Of a DNA stretch of 64,000 nt, positions 34,952 through 47,200 are shown in pieces; the stretch's first letter is position 1; every line of letters begins with the position of its first letter. The translations under genes and the position numbers were made by a program. The stretch comes from an uncultured Pedosphaera sp. (GTDB taxonomy: Bacteria; Verrucomicrobiota; Verrucomicrobiia; Limisphaerales; Pedosphaeraceae), in NCBI GenBank assembly GCA_903918755.1, contig CAIXFN010000014.1, forward strand, positions 186,001 to 250,000, written 5' to 3'. The notes beneath the pieces are model-generated. The model ran no database searches. It saw only the letters and a program-made list of their open reading frames with translations, and was not told where the DNA came from.

Positions 34952-37900
34952 ATGAAGCGATTGTTTTCCACCTGTCTTTTGGTGTTTTTGGCGCTGACCC
35001 GGTCGGCTTCATCACAACCCAGTCTCGGTTATACCAATTTGGGGAATGTGCTGGCTCCCCTGAACATTGACGCCTACAATTTTGTCAATGCCGGGACGGT
35101 CGATCTCACCGGTTACGGACTGCTGTTTTCGTTTAGCGACACTACCAATTTTGTCAACCGGGGGACAATGACCAGTGACATCGGTTTTGTCTTTGATACT
35201 GAACCCACCAGCGGGAGTGCCGGTGTTCATGCCGCTGCCTCCTTTAACAACGCCAGCACCGGGACAATCAAGGGATCCTCTCCGGTGCTCAAAGCCACTG
35301 GTGTCGTGGGGCTGAGTTTGCAAGGTCCGCAAGTGCGGGTGACGGCTAACGCAATAACCAATGCGGGCGACATCCACGTGGGGATTGGTGGGTTAATACG
35401 CCTGGCGGGTAATAACCTCAACTTGAAGAACGGCACCTTGGAGGTGGACGGCGTGAGTGCTTCCTCAAGTGCGACCAATATTATCTTCACCGGAATCAGT
35501 GGACTGTTGACCTCCATTCCGGGTTTGTTTCCGGGGGTTTATCCCTCGGGAGTTTACGATACCTATTGGGGTGTCGGGACCGACACAAATACGCAAATCT
35601 CCTTCCAGTATCCCCTGTTTGCAACCAGCGGGGTCTATGACCAGACAAACTCGGGTTCCAGTTTCGCGCTGCTGCAAAGCCAGTTGTCGCTCAACAATTT
35701 GACAGCTTACGGCTATACGGCCGCGATCAATGGGGACACCAGCAATCTGGTCACCCAGATCGTGGTGCTTGGTGACAACAACCTGGATGGCAATATCTCC
35801 ATGTCCGCGCGTTTCGAAGCTGGTTTCCTTGGCAGTAAGCCCAGCGAATTCCCTATTCCGGTGGTGCAGTGGCTTTCGGTTGTCAAAAATTTGCCTGGGC
35901 TCCCTCCGGTCACCAACACGCTTTATCTGACCGATGATTTCGGCGTCCGGACAAACGGTTTTAATATCGTCAAGACCAATTCATCGTCGTTAAGCGGCCA
36001 AATCGGCTACTCCCCCACCAACTACACATTTAGCCGGGTATTTTCAGGCTTTACCAATCTCTCCACCGGCAATTTTCCTGGTGTTGCCAGCATCCTCACC
36101 AACGGGTTGGTTGCGGGCACCACGAATGATTATACTGCGTATGGCGTAACTCTCTTGGCGACCACCGCATCCCCGGATCCGACACACCCCCTGCAAAACA
36201 TTACGAATACGCCGGGGCGGATCGAGATTGTTGGGGCCAACGCCGATTTGACCAAGGTGCGCATCACCGGACCCAATTATTTGAGTTTGACGATCACGAA
36301 CCATTTTACCAATGGAGGAAACGCTCAAATCTCCGCGCCGACCGAGGATCTAAATCTCGCCACGACGAACGGCATCCTTCTAGTGACGAATCTGGTGGCC
36401 CCTTATCTCCCGCAATTTAGTGGCACGATCGATATGTATAGCACCCGTTGGACGAACATCTTTGCCGGAAGTTCGAACGCAAATGGGACCATCACTCCCG
36501 GATTTACGAACCGTTACCACATGCTCATGCTGCAAAGTCAACTGTCCTCGTTGTCCGTTGCCGCCGTGCAGAACTTTGCCTTGCGCACCACGAATACCGC
36601 CTCGGCCGGCGCCAGTCCAGGCAGCGCCTACAATGGCACGGTATATATCAGCGATTTGCTTAATATCACCAGCAACCTGCAGGTCGTGGCGGACCAGGTA
36701 ATTATCACCACGAATCGGGCTGGTTCGGCCACACCCGAGGGGCAGATTAATCTGAGCAGCGATTTCAATTGGTCCGGGAATTTTCCGACTTTGAAGTCCC
36801 TGAGCAATTACGGACAAATCACGTTGCCTGGATTTGGGCAGTTCTTTCAGGATCGGATGCCCCCATATTATGCGTCCGCGAGCACTGTTGGTTACGCCAG
36901 CTTGGCGAATTACGGAGTGCTTAGTTCGGGTGGCGTAAGCATTTGGGCTACCAATTTTGTGAATGCTGGCACGAATGCTCCCGGCACTTTGGTCACTTTG
37001 ATTAACACTAATTTCTTTTTCCTCACTAACAGCATTCTGTTTAATTTCAACACCTTCTCTTATTCAATTGGACAGGGTTTGATTTCGGCTTCTGCCGGTC
37101 CTGTCATTCTGAGCACCGACAATGGACTGCTCATGAACGGGGAAATTGCCGCACCGATGAGCGATGTCAGCATCACCGCTGGAAATCTCACCATGAGCAA
37201 TCACGGCATTTTGGCGGGTGGGGCGTTGAATCTGGCAATTACCACCAACAATTATACTGTCGACGGAAGTGGTCGCTTTCTGACGAACACCTGGCAGGTT
37301 GGAAACGGTTTCACGATGACCACCAAACCGGTCAGCGGTGACTTCCTCGGCACCACCTTGACCAGCATTCTTCCTCCCCGCGTGGAGGCCGTCAGCACTT
37401 GGGCCGGGATTAATTACGGCGACAGCCCGGCTGGTTTTACCAACAACGGCGCTCTGGGACATTTGATTCTGGATGGGGGTGATATCGACAGCACTTTCAC
37501 CTTTACTGCTGCAAATGGCACCAATAATGCCCTTTATGTGGATTTGCTTGAATTGCGTAATTACGCCACCAACCGGTTGAACCCGGATCTCACCGAGTTG
37601 AATATCGATCCCAATTTCACCATATATTTTGCGGATGCCCGTATCCTTAATAACGATGGTACCACAGCCGACATCTCTGAAAAACTCAATCATGCCAACG
37701 GTGAACGCTTGCGCTGGGTGCCCGGCTTCGCTGGGTTGTTCAGCGGAACAAACGTCACCTATCCTTCGGGCGTTACCTACACCCTCAATCGCCCGTTGGT
37801 TCAGAGCACCGCCCTCGATTCCAATGGCAATGGTATTCCCAATGCTTACGATCCGGCGCCGGTTTTCGTGAGCAGTCAGTTGGTGGTAGGCATGCGTTTG

Positions 37901-38113
37901 ACCAACAAGCCGACTGCCGGATCGGTGGTGCTCTCCTGGCCGACGATTGCGGGCGGTACGAATCATGTTGATTTGTTGACCAATTTTTCGAACGGCAATT
38001 GGTCGAGTGTCACCAACTTTGTATCACCCACTGGTGGTAACGTTTCTGTGACGTTGCCTTCGGCGGGCAAAGCTGGATTCTATCGGGTGCGGATTGATCC
38101 GCAACAACCGTAA
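34952..38113 (+). CDS. Large secreted adhesin-like protein, probable beta-helix
   Basis: 1053 residues, 3 bases after the previous stop. The signal peptide is RLFSTCLLVFLALTRSASSQ. The sequence is rich in Asn, Thr, Gly and Ser, with loose repeats such as NFVNAGTVDLTG, NFVNRGTMTS, NNASTGTIKG and NAITNAGDIHV, which fit right-handed beta-helix rungs of the filamentous haemagglutinin kind. There is no autotransporter barrel. The C-terminal about 65 residues (AGSVVLSWPTIAGG ... NWSSVTNF ... AGFYRVRIDP) form the module shared with the neighbouring proteins. Probably an adhesin or matrix protein; the exact ligand cannot be inferred. Confidence 0.78.
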   Translation: MKRLFSTCLLVFLALTRSASSQPSLGYTNLGNVLAPLNIDAYNFVNAGTVDLTGYGLLFSFSDTTNFVNRGTMTSDIGFVFDTEPTSGSAGVHAAASFNNASTGTIKGSSPVLKATGVVGLSLQGPQVRVTANAITNAGDIHVGIGGLIRLAGNNLNLKNGTLEVDGVSASSSATNIIFTGISGLLTSIPGLFPGVYPSGVYDTYWGVGTDTNTQISFQYPLFATSGVYDQTNSGSSFALLQSQLSLNNLTAYGYTAAINGDTSNLVTQIVVLGDNNLDGNISMSARFEAGFLGSKPSEFPIPVVQWLSVVKNLPGLPPVTNTLYLTDDFGVRTNGFNIVKTNSSSLSGQIGYSPTNYTFSRVFSGFTNLSTGNFPGVASILTNGLVAGTTNDYTAYGVTLLATTASPDPTHPLQNITNTPGRIEIVGANADLTKVRITGPNYLSLTITNHFTNGGNAQISAPTEDLNLATTNGILLVTNLVAPYLPQFSGTIDMYSTRWTNIFAGSSNANGTITPGFTNRYHMLMLQSQLSSLSVAAVQNFALRTTNTASAGASPGSAYNGTVYISDLLNITSNLQVVADQVIITTNRAGSATPEGQINLSSDFNWSGNFPTLKSLSNYGQITLPGFGQFFQDRMPPYYASASTVGYASLANYGVLSSGGVSIWATNFVNAGTNAPGTLVTLINTNFFFLTNSILFNFNTFSYSIGQGLISASAGPVILSTDNGLLMNGEIAAPMSDVSITAGNLTMSNHGILAGGALNLAITTNNYTVDGSGRFLTNTWQVGNGFTMTTKPVSGDFLGTTLTSILPPRVEAVSTWAGINYGDSPAGFTNNGALGHLILDGGDIDSTFTFTAANGTNNALYVDLLELRNYATNRLNPDLTELNIDPNFTIYFADARILNNDGTTADISEKLNHANGERLRWVPGFAGLFSGTNVTYPSGVTYTLNRPLVQSTALDSNGNGIPNAYDPAPVFVSSQLVVGMRLTNKPTAGSVVLSWPTIAGGTNHVDLLTNFSNGNWSSVTNFVSPTGGNVSVTLPSAGKAGFYRVRIDPQQP

Positions 38114-38205
38114 TTAATGCATTTGGCAGAAGAGTGATTTTGCGAACGTCAAAAGTGATGCGCAGAGTCCGAGTTGACGAGGAAAATTTTAGTCCGGAAG
38201 GTATT

Positions 38206-41200
38206 ATGTATAGAACGTACGAAAACAGCCCGAAAATGCCTGGTGCCCGAACCGCGATTCTGCGCTGGGTGCTGGGATTGGTTCTTGGCACTGTCGCGAT
38301 CAACGGTTGGGCGGCGCCTGCCAACGATAATTTTGGTCAAGCTGCAATCTACGATCCGACTGTTCGCCAGGTCAGTGGCAAGACCGTTAACAATGTAGGG
38401 GCAACCAAAGAGATTGGGGAACCCAATCACGCCGGTAATGCCGGCGGTGCTTCCGTTTGGTGGTCTTGGGTGGCTCCCATTTCCGGTCCGGTGGAGTTTG
38501 ACACGCAAGGCAGCACTTTTGACACCTTGTTGGCGGTTTATACCGGCACTGATGTGACTTCCTTGGCGCCCTTGAGTGCCAATGACGATGTCAATTTTCC
38601 CGCCGACAAGACCAGCAAAATTACGTTTATTGCCACCGCTGGAACCACCTACATGATTGCGGTGGACGGATACGGAGGCGCCACGGGTAGCATTTTCCTG
38701 AATTGGTCGCCCATCGGAGCGTTGGCGGGCGGCAATTTTCTCTTTGCCGCTGGGCAATCGACCGCCGATGGCATCCCCTTGTACCAAATCTCGGAGTATG
38801 AGAACTCCAGTGCCAGTATTGCGGATCCCAATAATTCCCCCGCCATGGGTAGTGCGTTGACGCGCCTGGTGGTCAAGCGTGCATCTGGCAGCGCTGGTTA
38901 TCTGCATGCCACGGTGCTCATCACCAACAGCACTTATACGAATCTCGTTTGGACGAATCAATATGGTACCAATATTTACACTACCAACATTGATAACACT
39001 ACGCCAACTCCCACGATAACGTACACCAACGCCTTTACTACCAACCAGGTGGATGTGTTGTGGCAGCAGTATTACTACCCGGGATTCGGATACCAATACC
39101 TTCACATCACCAACGGAACCATTTTTACCAACACATTCACTGCGGGTACCTGGCAGTATCCTCCCCCTTTGATCCCTCCCGGCTTGGTGGTGGGAACAAA
39201 TATCGGCGCTCCGCCGATTCCGTGTGCTTATGTGCTCGGCAAACCGGTGACGAACGCCACTGCCGTTACTGTTGGGGCGACCACTGTGACGAATTATTTG
39301 ATCACGGTAACGGAATCCTATTGCACCAACATCCTAACCGACGTGGTGGTTCCATCGGCCATCGCAGGACTTGATTATACTCCCGCGGTTTTTGATGTGA
39401 ATTTTTATGATTACCAACAAAGCGCCGAAATCACCGGTATTGGCATTCGTCCTTCTTTCTTAAAACCACCCCGACTTGTATTGGCATTGATCACCAACGT
39501 GTCCTTGGATTCAGCCGAAATTTCCGATATCGTTCCTCCAACAATTGACCCGGTGGGTGGTGCTGCGTTCATCAATGTGGTGAGCCTGAGTGGTCGTCCT
39601 TTGGATCCGAACAATGATCCTGAAGGCCCGGGCGGCACGACGAATTCAATCGTCAATTTTGTTGCCACCAATCATCGCTACAGTGAAGGCAACAGTGCCA
39701 GAAATCTGGCATCCGTGGGTGTTGTTTGGCTGGGATCTCAGCCTGGAGGCTCAGTGAGTTATACTATCAACTCTTTGGATATCATTGGGTTTAGTATCGA
39801 TACTTTTGCTTTGCAAGCTGGATCTGATTTTGCCACCCCGTCGGTCGGGCTTCAGCGTCCCTCTGGTCAATCGGTCGACGTCACGAACATTCAAGGTACG
39901 ATCACCTATAAGCCATTTCCAAATCCTCAGTACATCGAAATTCCTGTCCCGGTCGACAACCTGGTTGAATTTAACGAGGATTTTCAGGTTAACCTCTATA
40001 ACGCCAATGGTTGTTTGATTGGCCAGAACCCAACCGCCACAGTTACGATTCTGGATCGTAATTTACCCGCCGGCACAGCCGATCTTACCTTTAATGTCGA
40101 CGCCAGCCCCTTGACCGATCCACCTTATAACGCCCATCCTGGACCCAACGGTGAGGTTCACGCAGTTGCTGTCCAAAGCGACGATAAGATACTTCTCGCG
40201 GGTGATTTCAATGCTTTTAACACCAAACCACGCGGGCACATCGCCCGGGTTTTGGCGGCCACGGGTCAAATTGACGAAGGGTTCATGGCCTTTCCTAACA
40301 GTGGCTCCGACGGAATTATCAATGCTTTGGCATTGCAAGGAGACGGTAAAATTCTGATCGGCGGACAATTTACGTCCTTTAACGGGAGCAACCTGTTTTC
40401 CATTGGGCGCTTAACTTCGAGCGGCGGAGTGGATGGCTCGTTTAATCCGGGTTTGGGCGTGCAAACAATCGGTGGTGTCCCGGGCAATGTGCTTGCGATG
40501 GCGCTGCAGCCCGATGGGAAGATCCTTGTCGTCGGTGACTTTAACCGTGTGGGTGGGACCAATCGCATTAACATTGCCCGCTTTAACGCGGACGGTTCGG
40601 TGGATTCTACCTTTGACTCCGGGGTCGGGCCCAACGGAATCATCAATTGTCTGGCGTTGCAACGGGACAATCGCATTGTCGTTGCTGGTCAATTCACAAC
40701 TTTTGACAATGTCAGCCGGGCTTATATTGCGCGCTTGATGCCGGATGGTAGTTTGGATAACAGCTTTGATCCCGGGACGGGAGCCAACGATGCCATCTAC
40801 GCGATTGCGGTGCAGCCGGATACTCGTATCGTCGTGGGCGGTGCTTTCACCAGCTTGGAGCTCAATAACTTCCCGCATATCGGGCGTTTAAATTCCGATG
40901 GGTCACTGGACACGACATTCCTCCCGGGTGCAGGCCTCGACGCCAATGTGTATGCGATTACCTTGGAATCGAGCGGTAAGATATTTCTCGCGGGGAACTT
41001 TGAATCCTATAACTCCACCCGGCGTATGGGGCTCGCTCGCCTGCTAACCGACGGCAAGTTAGATACCTCGTTCCTTGATACCGCGTACAACGAATTTGCC
41101 GGTTTGCTTCGTCACTATAACAGCGAAGATGTGGAGCCGCGCGGCGCGCTTTATTCCGTGGGCTTACAAAGCACCGGCGACGTGATCATTGGTGGAAACT

Positions 41201-44200
41201 TTTCGAAATTGGGTGGATCTCCGGGTGCCTATAGTGGGAAGGAAACTTCCGGTCACTTGGTGATCGTGGCTCGACAGAATTTTGCCCGTCTGATTGGCGG
41301 AGGAACTCCCGGTCCCGGTAATATTGGCTTTGCCAATTCATCCTATTCCGCTGACAAAGCGGGTGCTACCAGTTTCATTACGCTGGTCCGCACCAACGGT
41401 TCCCTTGGGCAAGCTTCGGTTTCGATTAATACGACTGCACCGGCCAGCGGCAATGGTGCTGCGGTTCAGGGTGTGGATTATACCCTGCTTCCTAAATATC
41501 AAAATCCAACCTGGATCAGCAGCGGCCCAACCTATGGTGGGGGAATTACCTGGATGGATAGCGATGCGGTATTTGGTCCGAACAACACGGTCATCAGCGA
41601 CATTACGCAACAGATTTATCAGAGTGCGGCGGCACAGGTGTTCATCACTCTGTTAAATCCGCCCGGTCAATCCGGTAATCGTAGTCTGGATTTGGCAGTG
41701 AACCTGCCGGCGATTCCGAACTTTGTTGATTTGGGAGGCGAGCCGATGCCAACCGGCGTCGCTTTGGGTCTTACGTATGCCCCTTTGACCATTGTGGATA
41801 ACACCACTCCTCACGGTGTCTTGGGCTTTAGTTCCGCCCTTTACACGGTGGATCAAAACGGGACCAACGCAGTCATTACGGTTGTTCGTACTAATGGCAG
41901 TTCCGGAGTGGTGCAGATTAATTACGCCACGGCCAACGGGGTGGATAATCTTCCGTTTACGGTGGGCGCGCGCGCAGGAAGCACGAATGATTACCTCGCC
42001 ACGAGTGGAAAGTTAACTTTTGGTGACGGCATCACCAACCAAACTTTCCGTATTCCTTTGATCAACAACGGAATTGTTAAACCGGATGCAACTATCCAGG
42101 TTTACCTGTTTAACGTCACCGGTGGTGGTGTCCCCGGTCTGACCAATACAATTGTCAAGGTGATCAATGACAACTTGGTCTACGGCAAAATCAACTTTAC
42201 CGCCACCAATTACACCGTTCGTGAAACGGAGACCGCCGCTGTCATTACGGCAACCAGAACTGGAGGAAGCGCTGGCACCGTCCAGGTTACCTATTCAGCA
42301 AGTAGTGGTGCAGGCGCAACCGCCGGAGTGGACTTTACCGCGGTTACCAATACGCTCTTGTGGAACAGCGGCGACGTCGCCCCTAAGACCTTTACCGTCC
42401 CGGTGTTCCACGACAATCAGGTCTTGACCAACCTGAAGACAGTGAATTTGAAGTTATACGGTGCCATCGTCAATACCGCCCCCCAAAAGAACGCTTTGGG
42501 TACTGTTACCAACGCGACCTTGAGCATCCGTAATGATGATCAGTTTGGTCACCCGACTTTTAGCGTGGCGAACTATTACGTAAACGAAAATGCGGGCTTT
42601 GCCAATATTACGGTACTTCGCCAGGGAGGCAGTGCGCAAACGATTGCGGTTGATTATTTTACCTCCGATTTCACCGCCAAAGTTTCCAATAATGATTACC
42701 AACCCGTCCACGGCACGCTCACCTTTGGTCCCGGGGTTTTTAGTCAAAATTTCACGGTTCCGATTACGGAACACGCCCAGGCTGGTGATGCTCCTGCCGG
42801 TATCTACTCGTTCCTGGTGAATCTTACCAACCCGGTTCCCGCTTCCGGTCCTGGTGGCGGCGTGACATTGGGGAGTGTTAGCACTGCCGTGGTCAATATC
42901 ATTGACAATTATACTTACAATCAGCCTCCTGGTGGCAACGATCCCGTCTTCAACCCCAACGCTTATTTTAACGGCACCGTGTATTCCCTGGTGTTGCAGC
43001 CCGACGGCAAGATTTTGGCCGGCGGTGATTTCACGGTCGCAAATGCCTACGTCCGGAATCACATTGCCCGTTTGAATCAGGATGGTTCACTGGATGTGAA
43101 GTTTTCCTCGGAGACGGAAGGAACCGACGGTGTGGTTCGCTCCATCCTGCGTCAATCTGATGGTGGTATTGTCATCGCGGGCGGCTTCCAACAAGTGTCC
43201 AGTGTCAATCGCAGCAAGATTAGCCGTTTGAATCTTGACGGCTCTTTGGACACGACCTTCAACCCCGGATCGGGTTTTGATAACACGGTTTATTCTCTCG
43301 CCGAGACCTTTAGCGGCACCGGTACCAATGCGACGCGCAAACTGGTTGTCGGGGGCGCCTTCACCCTGGCCAATGGGTTTGTGCTTCACGGCATCGCCCA
43401 GTTGAATAACAACGGCACGATTGATCAGGGCTTTGTCGCCACGGGTGCGAATGCACCGGTTTATGGGGTGGCGGTTTATTCTACGAACGATTTTAATTCC
43501 GGAAAGATCATCATTGTCGGTGATTTCACCATGGTAAACGGGACGGCCCGCAATCATATCGCCCGGCTCAATGCCGACGGCACTCTTGACACGACCTTTG
43601 ATCCCGGGGTTGGTCCCGATCAGCCTTTGCGAGCTGTGGCGATTCAGGTGGATGGGAAACTCCTGATTGGCGGACTCTTTACCTCGATTGGCGGTGTTCC
43701 CGCATCCCATCTCGCGCGTTTGAATAGCGACGGAAGTATCGACGCATCGTTTGCCGCGCAACCGGGCACCAGCGACTCGGTCTTGACCCTGGCATTGCAA
43801 GAGGACCTGAAGATTATCGTTGGTGGGGCCTTTACCAGTGCCAACGGTGTGACCCGGGGGCGGATTACCCGCTTAAACCCTGACGGTACTGTCGACGGCA
43901 CAATCAACTTCGGCTCCGGGGCGAATGATTTTGTCTCGAGCGTGGTTATTCAATCCGACGAGAAGATGATTTTAGGTGGCGGTTTTACCACTTATGATGG
44001 AGTCAGTCATCCCTACATCGCCCGGATATATGGGCTCACCGAGCAGGATGCCGGTGCGGTTACTTTCACCACCGCTGGTTTTTCGGCCATCGAAAGCACC
44101 ACGAACGGAGTCATCACGGTGCGACGCACCGGCGGAACGACTGGTGCGGTGCAAGTGGACGTGGCTACCTCGGATGGCACGGCCATTGCCGGTCAGGATT

Positions 44201-47200
44201 ACGTGGCGGTTTCCAAAACGTTAACGTTCCCGAGTGGCGAAACATTCGAGAGCTTTAATGTGCCGCTCCTTGATACGCTCAAGGTGGGACCGAATTTGAC
44301 AATCAATCTGACATTGTCCAATCCTCGCGGAGGTAATTCCTTTAATAATCTCGTTCTTGGAGTGCAACCCACGGCGGTGCTGACGATTCTTAACGACAAC
44401 AGCACGGTGAGCTTCTCCAGCCCGAATTATCGTATTGTTAAAAACAACGCCCAGGGATCAGCCAATATTTATCTGGAACGTTCCGGTAGCACGATCGGAC
44501 AAGCCACGGTTGACTTTGCTACGACCACCACTGGAACGGCAATTCCTGGAATTGACTTCACCCCCGTGGCCAGCACTGTGGTGTTTTCGCCTGGACAAAC
44601 CGAAGTCGTCGTGACGGTGCCGGTCATTAACAATGGATTGGTGGAGGGCAACACCACCGTCGGTTTGGCCATCATGAATGCCTCCAACACAGTGCCTTCG
44701 GTGCCCTCGACCTCGCTGTTGACAATTGTGGACAACAATTTGTCGCCTGGCAATCTCTCCTTCGCTGGAACGAATTACATCGTTTATGAGAATCCGGCCA
44801 CCAATTCCAATGCCACCAATGCGGTCGCGGCCATCAAAATTCTGCGGACTGGGGGCACTTTGGGTCAGGTATCCGTCCAGATCGGAGTAAGCGGTGGGAC
44901 CGCCCTTCCGGGAGTTGATTACATTGCCACGAATCAGACGCTCGCGTTTGCTGATGGCCAGACGGAGAACACCTTCTACGTCACCATTCCGCACAATCCC
45001 CGAGTCACGGGCAACCAGTATGTCAATATCGGCTTGAGTAACCCCACCGGGGGAGCATTGATCCTCGGTCCGAGTAGTGAACAATTGATCATCGTCGATC
45101 AGGATGTTGGATTCGGATTTGTTCAGCCGAGCTATTTTGTCAGCGAGACGGCTGGCAGTCTGTCTGTCAGTGTCCAGCGATTGGGACGGACAAACGGAAC
45201 CTATTCCGTTACCTATGCGACAATGGACGGCACCGCGCTGGCCGGGACGGCCTATGGCCCGCTTAGCAATATCTTGACCTTCGCCAGCGGCGAAACGCTC
45301 AAGACATTTACACTTCCGATCTACCATAACACCAACGTTACTGGAAATCAGTCCTTTACTATTAATCTTTCCAATCCGTCCCCCTTGACGCAACTGGGTG
45401 CCGTAAGCACCGCCTTGGTAACGGTTCTCGACGTTGATACCGGCTTGGCGTTTGCCACAAATCAAGTGAGCGTCGTCAAGTCGGCCGGACAAATCGCCAT
45501 TGGCGTGGTTCGGACTGGCAGTCCGGCGGGCTCCGTTGGTATTGCTTACAGCACTTCCGATGGTAGTGCCACCGCTGGGGTAAAGTACACCTCGACAACC
45601 GGGGTGTTGACTTTCCTCGACGGCCAGACCAGCAATTATTTTACCGTTCCAATTTTGAATGACAACGCGGTGGATGGCGACCAGACGTTTAATGTAACCT
45701 TGTCCAACCCGTCGAATGGCGCCCAGTTGCTGGCTCCGTCGGTCACGACCGTTACCATTGTTGATATTACCAGCGGGTTCAATTTCGCCAACTCCGTCTT
45801 CTCGGTGAACGAAAATGGAGTTAGCGCACTGATTACGGTTCTGCGCAACGGGGTTACCAACACCGCGGTGAGCGTCAATTACGCTACCACGGACGGCAGC
45901 GCCCGGGCGGGGGTGGATTATGTTGCCACCAGTGGCGTCCTGCAATTCCTCCCGGGTCAGACCAGCCGGACCTTCCCGATAACCATTATTGACCGCGGTT
46001 TGATCGGGGGCACCGTTACTGCGTTGATCAGTCTTTCGAATCCCTCCACCAATGGGATCCTGCTGGCGACCAACATTGCCACGCTCAATATTAATGACAA
46101 TGACGGCAGCCTGATCGTTCCGGCCGGCGTATCGCTAATTACTGAATCGGGACCGACAAATGGCGTCATTGATCCCGGTGAGACGGTGACCGTCCTCTTT
46201 GCCTTGCGGGACGGCGCTGGCAACAGCACCTCGAACCTGGTTGCCACTTTGCTCAGCACCAACGGGGTCACTGCTCCGAGTGCGCCGCAAACCTATGGAG
46301 CCCTGCAGGCTTTTGGCCCGAGCGTTTCCCGGCCCTTCACGTTTACCGCGAATGGGACCAATGGTGGCAACATCACCGCGGTCTTCTCATTGCAGGATGG
46401 GACCAACAATTTGGGCAGCAGCCGTTTGGTGTTCTTCACCTTCGCTTTGGGTGCCAACACCAATACTTTTAGCAATAATTCAACCATTGTGATCAATGAT
46501 TTGGCGCCGGCTTCTCCCTATCCCGCCACGATCAATGTGGCTGGTCTCAATGGCTTGGTAAGCAAGGTTACGGTTACCGTCTCGAACCTTTCCCACGGCT
46601 ACCTTTCCGACGTGGACATGCTTCTCGTTGGGCCGGCAGGGCAGAAGCAATTGCTGATGACTCACATTGGAGGTGGGCATGGAGCGACCAATCTAACTCT
46701 TACCTTTGATGATTCCGCGGCGAATTCGCTCACGACTTCAACGCCCACGAACGGAACTTATAAGCCGACGCAATTTGGCATTGTGCCATTCCCGGCGCCC
46801 GCTCCCGTTCAGCCTTATGCGCTGAACTTGGCGACCTTTAACGGCACCAATCCGAATGGGGCATGGTCGCTTTACGTTTTGGATGACAATGCTCTGGATG
46901 TCGGTGGAATTACCAATGGTTGGAGTTTGAAGATTCAAACAGTCAGCCCTGTCCCCGGCAGTTCTGATTTGGTGTTGGGATCTGTCAGCACTCCGGTGCA
47001 GGTGGTTGCCACGAGTAATCTTGTGTTTACGCTCAATGTAACCAATGCGGGACCCTCTCCCGCCACTGGCGTGGTGCTCTCCAATACATTGCCGGCGGGT
47101 GCCGCTTTTGTGAGCTCGGTGCCTGCCAATCAGGCCGTTTATAATTCCGGGGGCACCGTCACCGTGGTATTTAACTTGGGCAATCTCGGCACCAATGGAA

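Noticed and set aside
44458-45945. 495-codon minus-strand frame inside the giant Calx-beta gene
   Set aside because: It lies opposite well-formed Calx-beta domains, has no recognisable motif and no neighbour in the same direction.
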